Shown piece by piece: positions 43,390 through 51,207 of a stretch of DNA of 64,000 bases. Origin of the DNA: Candidatus Aphodovivens avistercoris (GTDB lineage: Bacteria > Actinomycetota > Coriobacteriia > Coriobacteriales > Eggerthellaceae); the NCBI GenBank assembly GCA_018710945.1, contig DVIW01000017.1:41767-105766 (forward strand), read 5' to 3'. The position numbers were made by a program, and so were the translations under genes. A model generated the notes under the pieces. The model made no database searches, had not been told where the DNA came from, and saw nothing but the letters and a program-made list of their open reading frames with translations. The stretch's first letter is position 1, and each line of letters begins with the position of its first letter.

Positions 43390-45711
43390 CTACCTCTTCC
43401 TCACGTACAGCGACACCGCGCGGTACCGCACGTCCGCATCGCCTTCCACCGCCTGGTACGCGCTGCCGGCCTTGTAGCCGCGCGCCGCCTCCACCTCGTA
43501 GGATTCCTCGATGGAGGGCGCCGCGAACCCTGCCGCCTCAAGCCAGGCGAAGTTCTCCTCCTGCGTGCGCGCGGCCTGCACGCTGTTGCCCGCCGCACGG
43601 GCCGCCTCCACCACCTCGGGCGTGCGCGGCCCATCGGCGAACACCGTCTCCAGCACCAGCAGCCCGCCGGGCTTCAGCACGCGCGCGAACTCCTTGAGGG
43701 CCTGCGCCTGGTCGAAGAACAGCGTTGCCACGTTGTTGCAGTACACCATGTCGAACACGCCCGACCCCACGCCGGCGGCGATCAGGTTCTCCGGATAGGC
43801 CACGCGGAACTCCATGTTGTTGCGCGCCAGGCCGCTGTCGTGCCAGGCGCGGTCCATGCCGTCTTGCGCCTCCGCGATGTAGGACGGGCTCCAATCCACG
43901 CCCATCGCCGAGCCGCCGTTGCCCACCATCGCGCTGAGCTTGTAGACGCCCCGCCCGCGCCGGCAGCAGATGTCCAGCACCTTCTTGCCCTTCAGCTCGG
44001 AGACGGGCAGCAGCATCTTGCACACGCTGGTGAACCCGTACTCGAACTGCTTGCCGGAGTAGTAGGCCGCCAACGCGTCCGCACCGCCCGCGCCCTCCTG
44101 CCGCTGCGCCGCGGCGCTCGTCTCGGCCCCCGCCAGCGACAGCCCCGCCGCCGCGCGGTCGCCGGGCACCGCCGCGCGCTCCTGGTCGATGTTGCCGGCG
44201 AGCTCTTCCAACATGCTGGCGCGCTCCGCCAGCCCCATGCGCGCCGAATCCGCCTGCAGATCGGCGTTGTGGCGGTAGTAGGTCTCGTTGCCGTAGTGTG
44301 CCAGGTACTGCGTCGTGTCCTTGCGCGTAGCCAGCTCGGCGATGAACACCAGCATCTCGCGCGTGCCGAAGCAGGCGTCCACGAACGCGAACGCGTTGTC
44401 CATCTTGGCGCCGGCCTGCGCCGCAGCGGGCTTGATCTTGCCCACCTCGGCCTTGTACGCCGCCTCGATGACGCGGAACGCCTCCTCGCCCGCCGTCTTC
44501 TTCTCCAGCGCGCACTGGGCCGAGAACCCGCGCAGAAGGCGCGCCACCAGCCGCTCGCGGCGCACGTGGTCGCGCGACGCCGTGCCGGCGGCCACCTTGC
44601 GCGCCAGCGCCGCCTCGCGCCGCGCAATGCGGCCGTCCAGCGCTTCGGCCACCGTCGCGCCGCCGTGCAAAAACTCGCCCTTGGCGTCGCGCAGCGTATC
44701 GCGCAGCTCCAGCGCCACGGCCTCCTGCTCCAGCACCTCGGCGCACGCGCGCGCCAGGCCGTCCAGAATCAGGCTGATCAGCGCCACGCGCTCGTCGAAC
44801 TCCGCCTCCTTCGCGCGCTCGCGTATGCCTTCGGGCGCCGCACCTTCCAAAATCTCGTCCACCTGGTAGTCCGAGCGGTACTTCTGGAACAGCGCGTAAT
44901 ACACGGCGAACGCGTCCGCGATGCTATCGTCGCGCAGAAACTGGCTGAACAGCTCGCGGTCCACCGGCTTGCCCAGATCCTCGTACAGGGCTATCGCGCA
45001 CGCCAGGTCCTCCCAGCCGCGCGCCGTCACGAACGCCTTGCCGCCGCCCGGCTTGCTCTCCACCTTGTAGAAGCAGTCCTTCTTCGCGTCCAAAAAGGTG
45101 GTCACCGCCGGGTGCAGCCCCTTTTTCTGGGCGTAGGCCTTCCACGCGCCGTAGTCCGGCTCCACGTCGATTTCGCGCAGGCGGTCCAGCGTCACGATGT
45201 CGAACTCGTGCACGCTGCGGTTGTACTCGGGCGGGTTGCCGGCGCACACCACCACCCAGTCGTCGGGCACCTTGTGCTTGCCGAACGTCTTGAACTGGAG
45301 GAACTGCAGCATGCTGGGGTAGAGCGTCTCAGACACGCAGTTGATCTCGTCAAGGAACAGGATGCCCTGGCGCAGCCCCGTACGCTCCATGTAGTCGTAG
45401 ATGGCCGCCACGATCTCCGACATCGTGTACTCCGACGCCTCGTACTCGAAGCCCTCGAACGATCGGTGCCCGATGCGCGGCAGGCCCAGCGCGCTCTGGC
45501 GCGTGTGGTGCGTCATGGAGTACGACACGATGCCGATGCCCAACTCGCGCGCGATCTGCTCCATGATGGCCGTCTTGCCGATGCCCGGCGCGCCCAGCAG
45601 GAACATCGGGCGCTGGTGCACCGGCGCGATGACGTGCAGCCCCGCGTCGTCCTTCTTCAGATACGCTTCCACCGCGTCTTTGATCTGCTGCTTCGCCGAT
45701 TGGATGTTCAT
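43390..45711 (-). CDS. MoxR-family AAA+ ATPase fused to a SAM-dependent methyltransferase
   Basis: A 773-aa protein. Residues 1-300 are a MoxR-type AAA+ domain: Walker A GAPGIGKT (40-47), Walker B GILFLDEINCV, sensor CAGNPPEYNRS. A helical middle region (about 300-540) ends in an Ala/Gln-rich linker. Residues about 545-773 are a class I methyltransferase with motif I VLDICCRRGRG (Asp580), GVDWSP, VFDMVYCNNV and LKPGGLLVLETVF. MoxR ATPases usually pair with VWA proteins as chaperone-like activators, and the VWA gene is next door. I know of no standard family with this fusion. The start at 45711 lies 27 bp after the VWA gene. Confidence 0.85.
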   Translation of the reverse strand: MNIQSAKQQIKDAVEAYLKKDDAGLHVIAPVHQRPMFLLGAPGIGKTAIMEQIARELGIGIVSYSMTHHTRQSALGLPRIGHRSFEGFEYEASEYTMSEIVAAIYDYMERTGLRQGILFLDEINCVSETLYPSMLQFLQFKTFGKHKVPDDWVVVCAGNPPEYNRSVHEFDIVTLDRLREIDVEPDYGAWKAYAQKKGLHPAVTTFLDAKKDCFYKVESKPGGGKAFVTARGWEDLACAIALYEDLGKPVDRELFSQFLRDDSIADAFAVYYALFQKYRSDYQVDEILEGAAPEGIRERAKEAEFDERVALISLILDGLARACAEVLEQEAVALELRDTLRDAKGEFLHGGATVAEALDGRIARREAALARKVAAGTASRDHVRRERLVARLLRGFSAQCALEKKTAGEEAFRVIEAAYKAEVGKIKPAAAQAGAKMDNAFAFVDACFGTREMLVFIAELATRKDTTQYLAHYGNETYYRHNADLQADSARMGLAERASMLEELAGNIDQERAAVPGDRAAAGLSLAGAETSAAAQRQEGAGGADALAAYYSGKQFEYGFTSVCKMLLPVSELKGKKVLDICCRRGRGVYKLSAMVGNGGSAMGVDWSPSYIAEAQDGMDRAWHDSGLARNNMEFRVAYPENLIAAGVGSGVFDMVYCNNVATLFFDQAQALKEFARVLKPGGLLVLETVFADGPRTPEVVEAARAAGNSVQAARTQEENFAWLEAAGFAAPSIEESYEVEAARGYKAGSAYQAVEGDADVRYRAVSLYVRKR

Positions 45712-45738
45712 CGTTTCCGCCTTTCCCGCACGCGCCGC

Positions 45739-47391
45739 CTACGGCCGCACGTTCTCGCTCTTCAGCCCGCGTATGCCCGCGTCGTCCACGACCACCTTCA
45801 TCGCCCACGGCGGCACCGGCGGCGCCTCGCGCTCCTCGTCGTCCATGAACACGAAGGCCGCGTCGTAGTCCGGCGGCTTCTCCGGGAACTGCCCCAGCCC
45901 GTCGGTGAAGTAGATCAGCCCCTTCATGTCGCGCAGCTCGCCGCGCCGCCGCAGCGCCTCCACGTAGTCGAAGGCGGGGCGGAAGTCGGTTCCGCCGAAG
46001 CCGCGCACGGTGAAGCCCTCCATCAGCGCATCGATGTCGCGCAGATCTGTGATCTTCAGGTCCGACTGCACGCGCGCGTCGCACTGCACCACATGGATGT
46101 TCACCTCGGTCGCGTAGTCCTGCGAGCTTTTCAGGATGTCGAAGGTGTGCGTGATGAACCGCCGCACCAGATCCCCGCTCACCGACTCCGACGTGTCGAT
46201 GACGATGGCGAAGTCGCGCACGCGCTCGGCCTCCTTGTACTCCAAGGGCTCGATGAGCGGCATGTTGCCGTAGCGCTCCATGCCGAAGGCGTAGTAGATG
46301 TAGTCGAACTCGTCCATGTTCAGCCGCATCTCCTCGCCCACCACCATGAACCGGCGCAAAAAGTCGGTGTAGCGGACGGTAGCGCGGTTCGCCAGGGCCA
46401 GGTTCGCCATGAGGCTGCCCGCCTCTTCGCCCCATTCCTTCGAGAAGGTCTCCAGGTTCATCTCGATCTGCTTCGAGACATCCTCCCATTCCTTCTCGCG
46501 CCGCTCCAGCTCATCGGCGTCCGCCGGGTCGGCGCCGTCCTGCTCAGACGCGCTTTCGCGGCCCTCGTCGCCCTCGGCGGCTTCCTCGGCGTCCTCTTCG
46601 CCGCCGTCCTCGGGCGCCTGCTCCTGTAGGGCCTGCTGGGGATGGTCGGGCTGCGCCTCTTCGGGCGACTCGCCTTCGCCCTGCGTCTCCATGCGCACAC
46701 TGTCCGCCTGGGCCTCGGGGTCCTCGTCGTCCTCGCGCACGTCCTGGGGCGTCGGGTCCTGAGAGGCGTCGGCATCGGCGCGCTTGTTGTTGGCCGGCCA
46801 CGCGCCGTGGTCGTCGCGCTCGAACAGCACGTGCCACTCGTTCAGCACGCTGCGGCCCAGCCCGCGGTAATGCTGGCCGTCGGGCGTCTGCACCAGCCCC
46901 TTCACCAGCGTGTACACCTTGCCGGGCAGAAGGCGGCCCACCAGCAGGCGCATCTGGCTGAGCGCTTCGCGGCGCAGCGGGTCGTCGGCGCTTTCGAACC
47001 GACCGCCGCACATGTCCATGACGGCGCTTTCCGCCAGCACGTCGCAGGTGAGGCTCCATGCCTCGGCGTTGCCGTGCCCCTCGTCGAAGGGATGGCGGAA
47101 GATGCAGTGCATCACCAGGTGCAGGTAGTCGCGCACCGATTCGTCGAACGATTCGCGGAACCGCGCGATCACCCGCGGCGGATCGTACACCACCCGCTTC
47201 GCGTCGGTGGCCAGCGGGTAGGCCGCGCCCGCGCGCAGCGGCATCAGATCCATGCGCCACAGCGCCAGGTCGAGGAAGCGGAACTTCATCATCAGCTGGG
47301 TGCGGCACTCGTCGATGATGTCGGCGCCCAGCGCGTCCTCCTGAAGGCGGCGCTCCATCTTGGCGTCCACGGGTTTCGGCGCACGGTCCAT
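45739..47391 (-). CDS. VWA-domain metallopeptidase-like protein (DUF2201 type), MoxR partner
   Basis: A 550-aa protein. The N-terminal part contains LHLVMHCIFRHPF, a zincin-like HxxxH helix typical of DUF2201 proteins. An acidic, Glu/Gln/Asp-rich disordered linker lies at about 195-300. The C-terminal part is a VWA domain with an intact metal site, Asp399-x-Ser401-x-Ser403 in VIDTSESVSG, plus GGTDFRPAFDYV and FTDGLG. In RavA/ViaA-like pairs the VWA protein is the substrate adaptor of the MoxR ATPase. It starts 19 bp after the LRR gene and is followed by the ATPase. Confidence 0.87.
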   Translation of the reverse strand: MDRAPKPVDAKMERRLQEDALGADIIDECRTQLMMKFRFLDLALWRMDLMPLRAGAAYPLATDAKRVVYDPPRVIARFRESFDESVRDYLHLVMHCIFRHPFDEGHGNAEAWSLTCDVLAESAVMDMCGGRFESADDPLRREALSQMRLLVGRLLPGKVYTLVKGLVQTPDGQHYRGLGRSVLNEWHVLFERDDHGAWPANNKRADADASQDPTPQDVREDDEDPEAQADSVRMETQGEGESPEEAQPDHPQQALQEQAPEDGGEEDAEEAAEGDEGRESASEQDGADPADADELERREKEWEDVSKQIEMNLETFSKEWGEEAGSLMANLALANRATVRYTDFLRRFMVVGEEMRLNMDEFDYIYYAFGMERYGNMPLIEPLEYKEAERVRDFAIVIDTSESVSGDLVRRFITHTFDILKSSQDYATEVNIHVVQCDARVQSDLKITDLRDIDALMEGFTVRGFGGTDFRPAFDYVEALRRRGELRDMKGLIYFTDGLGQFPEKPPDYDAAFVFMDDEEREAPPVPPWAMKVVVDDAGIRGLKSENVRP

Positions 47392-47410
47392 CGCATCCCC
47401 CTTTCCGACG

Positions 47411-49738
47411 CTACAGGTCGAAGTCGAACGCTTCGCGTCCGAACCTCAGCCGCTTCGCTTCCAGCAGATACCCCGTCATCGACGCGTCCTGCACCGCGCC
47501 CACGCGCTCGATCATCGCGCCGATGTTGTCCTCGTTCACGTACCCGCCGTCCATCAGGTCGTCCAGCAGGCGCCGGTCGTCGTGCTTCGCCGCCTCGGCG
47601 CACACGTCCCCGATGTTGAGGGTCAGCACGCGCTCGCACAGGCTGCGGTTCACCGGCGTCAGGAACATGGGATCCTTCAGGCGCGCCACCAAACGCACGC
47701 TCTGCTCGTACAAATCCAAGCGCGCCACGTGCTCGGGGTCGAAGCTGCTCGCGTTGACGATGGCGCTGTCGTAGTGCTCGAACAGCGACGCCACGTCCAC
47801 GTGGTTCGGCACGCTGAGCGCCAGCATCTGCTGCTGCGCGCTGCGGTCGGTGTCGGGGAAGCGCAGCTCGAAGCGCTCATGCCCCGCGATGGGGACCTGC
47901 AGGTCCACTTCGATACAGCCCACCAGGCCGTCCACCGCCAAGCCGCGCATGCCCACGGTGCCGATCTTGTCAGACAGGCGCAGCCGCTCGATGCCGCGCA
48001 CCCCGTTGAACGCGTAGGGCGCGATCTCGTCCACTTCGGACGGGATCTCCACCTCCGCCGCGCCGCCCGTGCACAGAAGCACGCGCGCAGCACCGGTCGC
48101 CTTGCGCTCTAGAAGCAAGCTGCCGTCCAGGTAGAACCGCTCGTTGCTCGGCGCCACTTCCACAGCGGAAAGCGACGGGTTCTCGCTGTGGTGCGCGCCG
48201 TAGGTCACGAGCGCGTTCGCCCCCAGCCGCGCAAGGCCCGCCGGCAGCGCGACCGATTCAAGCGCGGTGTCCAGGAACGCCTCGTCGCCCACTTCTTCCA
48301 ACGCATCCGGCAGGTTGATCCGCGAAAGCTTCCGGCACGCCTTGAACGCACGGGCGCCGATACGCCTGAGCCCCTCGGGCAGCTCCATCTCGGCCAGCGC
48401 CGCATGCCCCAAGAACGCCTCGTCGGCGATGGCGACGGTGCCGGCCCGCACCGCATAGCGCGTCGCCGCCGGATCCATCAGGCGCACGAACGCCAGCCCT
48501 TCAGGCCCGCGCTCGTAGAGGCCTCCGGCTCCGTCGAGGGACAGATGTTCCGACCCTTCTTCGATGCGGAACGTCGCCTCCGGTCCTGCGTAGACCAGTC
48601 CCGTCCCCGCCGCCAGCGGGCAGCCAATCTCCTCCACGGAGACGGGAAGGACCAGCTCTTCAAGGGACGTGCCGGAAAACGCGTTGGCCTCCACCGCGCG
48701 CAGGCCCGCGTTCAGCGTCACGCGCTTCAAGCGGCTGCAGTTGAAGAACGCCTTCTCCCTGATCTCCCGCAAGGCGGCGGGCGCCGTGAACTCGTCTACC
48801 GCCGTACCGGCGAACGCGAACGCGCCCAGCACCTCCAGCGATTCCGGCAGTGCAACGTGCCGCAGGCCCGCAAACCCGCTGAAGCCCTTCTTGGCGACCG
48901 CGCGGCAGCCCGCCCGCACCGCATACTCTTCGCACGGCACCGCCAAGGCGGCCAGCACCGACCCATCAGCACTGTACAGGGCCGCACCGTCGGTCATGAG
49001 GAAGGGATTGTCGGCATCCACCTCGACGGACAGCAGGCGGCTTTTCGCGAACGCGCCCGGCGCGATGTCGCAGGCCCCCGCGCCGATGAAAAGGCACTCC
49101 AGCCCCGCAACGTCGAAGATGCTCGCCTCCAGCTTCGCCAAGCGCCCCGGAAGGCGCAGGTTCTTCAGCGCGCGGCAGTTGCGGTACCAGTCGGATTGGA
49201 AATCGGCCGCACCGGCAGGCAGCAGCAAGGTGCGCAGGCTCTTGCACTCGCGGAAGGCGCAGAAGCCCACGGAGACGATGGAGTCGGGGCAACTGACGAC
49301 CTCGACCTCGGGCAGATAGGCCAGCGCGTCGGCAGCCAGCGCCACCACCGGCAACCCCTCGATGGCGTCGGGGATGGCCAGTTCGATACCTGCCGGCTCG
49401 CATCGCTCGACGCGCACCGTGGTGCCGTCCAGCACCACGTAGCGCCACCGGTTCCCCGCCGCGTCCACGTGCTCGCGCGCATCCGATGCGCGCGCCGCCT
49501 CGATGGCAGCCGCACGCTCAAGCGACTCGCGCCGCGCGCGCACGCGTTCCTGAGCCTGTTCCACCTGCTTGCTTGAAGCGGTGCCGTCGCTGAGCGCCAT
49601 AGGCGTGAAACCTCCGAAACATACATCCAGCTTGCTCACGTCAACCGCCGCAGCCGCCCTCCTGTCGGGATACGACAGCGCGGGTTTCTCGGTGTTCTGC
49701 AGCAGCACGCTCAAATCAACCTGCTCCGTGTACGACAT
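47411..49738 (-). CDS. BspA-type leucine-rich-repeat protein, apparently cytoplasmic
   Basis: A 775-aa protein with repeated LRR_5 (BspA-like) units across residues about 110-600, such as GLPVVALAADALAYLPEVEVVSCP, LRHVALPESLEVLGAFAF and LAEMELPEGLRRIGARAF. The N-terminal 100 residues are charged and helical. The C-terminal 150 residues are a different helical domain. There is no signal peptide, wall anchor or membrane helix, so unlike most BspA-type proteins it should stay inside the cell. The start at 49738 has only a weak site. An upstream GTG at 49777 is possible. It is the first gene of the VWA-MoxR operon and may provide target recognition. Confidence 0.82.
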   Translation of the reverse strand: MSYTEQVDLSVLLQNTEKPALSYPDRRAAAAVDVSKLDVCFGGFTPMALSDGTASSKQVEQAQERVRARRESLERAAAIEAARASDAREHVDAAGNRWRYVVLDGTTVRVERCEPAGIELAIPDAIEGLPVVALAADALAYLPEVEVVSCPDSIVSVGFCAFRECKSLRTLLLPAGAADFQSDWYRNCRALKNLRLPGRLAKLEASIFDVAGLECLFIGAGACDIAPGAFAKSRLLSVEVDADNPFLMTDGAALYSADGSVLAALAVPCEEYAVRAGCRAVAKKGFSGFAGLRHVALPESLEVLGAFAFAGTAVDEFTAPAALREIREKAFFNCSRLKRVTLNAGLRAVEANAFSGTSLEELVLPVSVEEIGCPLAAGTGLVYAGPEATFRIEEGSEHLSLDGAGGLYERGPEGLAFVRLMDPAATRYAVRAGTVAIADEAFLGHAALAEMELPEGLRRIGARAFKACRKLSRINLPDALEEVGDEAFLDTALESVALPAGLARLGANALVTYGAHHSENPSLSAVEVAPSNERFYLDGSLLLERKATGAARVLLCTGGAAEVEIPSEVDEIAPYAFNGVRGIERLRLSDKIGTVGMRGLAVDGLVGCIEVDLQVPIAGHERFELRFPDTDRSAQQQMLALSVPNHVDVASLFEHYDSAIVNASSFDPEHVARLDLYEQSVRLVARLKDPMFLTPVNRSLCERVLTLNIGDVCAEAAKHDDRRLLDDLMDGGYVNEDNIGAMIERVGAVQDASMTGYLLEAKRLRFGREAFDFDL

Positions 49739-49906
49739 GGCCTCATCCGCATCCTGGTTCGGCGCTCCTCCAAGCACCGTGAACGAAAGCGCGTGCCAGA
49801 AGGAAGGCCGCCAACGACAGCCTCCGTTCCGCCATCGCGCTCTGCCACCTTAAACGAAGGGGCGACCGCACCGCGGACGCCCCTTCCCTTTCCCTGCTTC
49901 GATGCG

Positions 49907-50242
49907 CTAGTCGATGGTCCAGGGAGCGCCCGCCGGATTCAGCTTGCGGCGGCGCGAAAGCTCGTCAGCGTGCATGATGCAGTAGCGCACGCCCTTCAGG
50001 GTGACGTACAGGCAGGCCACCTCGTGCTTGCTGCCGTGGTTGAACACGTCGTAGGTAAGGTACTCGCGGTCGATCATCGGCTGGTAGACAGGGCTGTCGA
50101 CCACCTTCTCCAGCAGCATGTTGGTGGTCTGGCGCCCAAGTTCATCCTGCTTCAGCGTGATGTTGTACAGGATGTCTTCCTGCTCGGGGGTCAGACGCCC
50201 CAGCTCTTCGATCTCGGCCCTGATCTCTTCTTCCGTTGCCAT
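49907..50242 (-). CDS. Uncharacterised 111-aa protein
   Basis: A soluble acidic protein with a coiled-coil-like N-terminus (EEEIRAEIEELGRLTPEQEDILYNITLKQDEL) and a small beta-rich C-terminal part (HEVACLYVTLKGVRYCIMHADELSRRRKL). No family recognised. The start follows AGGAGG. It has its own promoter with a consensus -35, separated from the Mo-enzyme genes by a structured spacer. Confidence 0.75.
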   Translation of the reverse strand: MATEEEIRAEIEELGRLTPEQEDILYNITLKQDELGRQTTNMLLEKVVDSPVYQPMIDREYLTYDVFNHGSKHEVACLYVTLKGVRYCIMHADELSRRRKLNPAGAPWTID

Positions 50243-50285
50243 GTTCCTGCCCTCCTAAGAGCACGATCGTCGTTTGCAAAACAAG

Positions 50286-50314
50286 AGGATAGGGAGCGTC
50301 CGAACCTCTGTCAA
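50286..50314 (-). promoter_or_regulatory. Promoter of the 111-aa protein gene
   Basis: Minus strand: consensus -35 TTGACA (its bases TTGACA read from 50314 to 50309), 17-bp spacer, -10 TATCCT (50286-50291). The best sigma-70-type promoter visible in the window. Confidence 0.7.
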
Positions 50315-50344
50315 CTCTCCCCGAAAGCCATCGCCTCCGTATCC

Positions 50345-50403
50345 TGCCGAAAGCCAATTCGCGCAAGCCCATCAGCGAATATGCCTTTCGGCAAGACGGG
50401 GGG
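50345..50403. promoter_or_regulatory. Two-step hairpin between Mo-enzyme small genes
   Basis: Outer arms tgccgaaag (50345-50353) and ctttcggca (50395-50403), inner arms attcgc and gcgaat. It lies after the 91-aa gene and may end the Mo-enzyme transcript. Confidence 0.45.
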
Positions 50404-50469
50404 ATCCGTAAGAAAAAAGGCCCGCCTCGCAATGGAGACGAGCCTTACGCAGACAAAAGGCGCAAAGCC

Positions 50470-50745
50470 TTAGATGCCAGCGAAGCCCTTGGACGGGTCG
50501 CTTCCGCCGACACCGGTCTCGGTGTCGCCAGCCTCGTTGCCCGTGCGCTTCGTGGAGGTGTAGCCACCCCAGGCGCGGGCAATGAACTTGCCCTTCACAA
50601 AGAAGATCTGGGCCTTCATCAGGTCAGCCTGGGTAATCCCATGATCGGCGAGGACCTCGTCCTTGCTCTGGCCGGCCTCGATGCCCTTGTTCAGCTCGTC
50701 GGCTGCAGCAGCGGCGTCGAGCTCGAAGAATTCGTCGCGGGTCAT
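50470..50745 (-). CDS. Uncharacterised 91-aa protein of the Mo-enzyme operon
   Basis: A soluble helical protein with no cysteine. N-terminal MTRDEFFELDAAAAADELNKGI, a short helix pair, then a Gly/Thr-rich tail. The start at 50745 lies six bases after AAGGAGG. It follows the small subunit gene, with an 11-bp hairpin in the gap (50779-50789 with 50803-50813). It could be a chaperone or accessory subunit of the Mo enzyme, by position only. Confidence 0.75.
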   Translation of the reverse strand: MTRDEFFELDAAAAADELNKGIEAGQSKDEVLADHGITQADLMKAQIFFVKGKFIARAWGGYTSTKRTGNEAGDTETGVGGSDPSKGFAGI

Positions 50746-50778
50746 TTGCACCCTCCTTGTTGTTAATCCCTACATGAC

Positions 50779-50813
50779 ATCCTGGCCGCCAGCCATCGAC
50801 CAGCGGCCAGGAT
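50779..50813 (-). promoter_or_regulatory. Intercistronic hairpin in the Mo-enzyme operon
   Basis: 11-bp perfect arms (atcctggccgc, gcggccaggat) with a 13-nt loop between the small-subunit and 91-aa genes. No T-run. It probably tunes relative expression. Confidence 0.5.
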
Positions 50814-50828
50814 AATCATAGCACTAAC

Positions 50829-51188
50829 TTACAGCTGGAAGAGCACCATGGGGCGGTCGAATTCGCCCATCTTGGCGATCATTTCCTCCAGAGTGCCGTA
50901 GTACATGGACGCGGACTCTTCAACCTGGACAGCCAGGGGACGCTGACCGGCCTTGTCGCCGTTGGTTCCCCAGTGCTCGGAGAAGATGGACGTCGGGCAG
51001 GGGATGTAGAACCACTCCCACGCGTCGCCGTCGTTGCCCTCGCCCTTCTTGAACGGGCCAACCTGGACTTCCTTGATGCCATACTGCTCGAGCGGGAGAC
51101 CCAGCTCTTCCTTGCAGGCGATCTCGGCAGCATGGTTGCCGGAGAAGTAGGTGTAGTCAACGAGCAGAGCGTACTTCTGATCTGCCAT
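50829..51188 (-). CDS. Cysteine-depleted ferredoxin-like small subunit of the Mo enzyme
   Basis: A 119-aa protein. It starts like the electron-transfer subunit of DMSO-reductase-type enzymes, where D-x2-RC-x2-C-x2-C-x3-CK is expected. Here the stretch reads DYTYFSGNHAAEIACK: the first three cluster cysteines are Phe15, Asn18 and Ala21 and only Cys25 is left. One other Cys remains (YIPCPTS). It is also shorter than usual four-cluster subunits. It should keep the fold but hold no [4Fe-4S] cluster. It follows the catalytic subunit gene by 19 bp. The start at 51188 has GGGAG upstream. Confidence 0.7.
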   Translation of the reverse strand: MADQKYALLVDYTYFSGNHAAEIACKEELGLPLEQYGIKEVQVGPFKKGEGNDGDAWEWFYIPCPTSIFSEHWGTNGDKAGQRPLAVQVEESASMYYGTLEEMIAKMGEFDRPMVLFQL

Positions 51189-51207
51189 GTGTGTCACTCC
51201 CTTTCAG

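Noticed and set aside
43168..46629. Plus-strand open frame of 1153 codons opposite the MoxR and VWA genes
   Set aside because: It is antisense to two genes with clear domains, its protein is His/Arg/Leu-rich nonsense, and it has no ribosome site. A GC-rich shadow.
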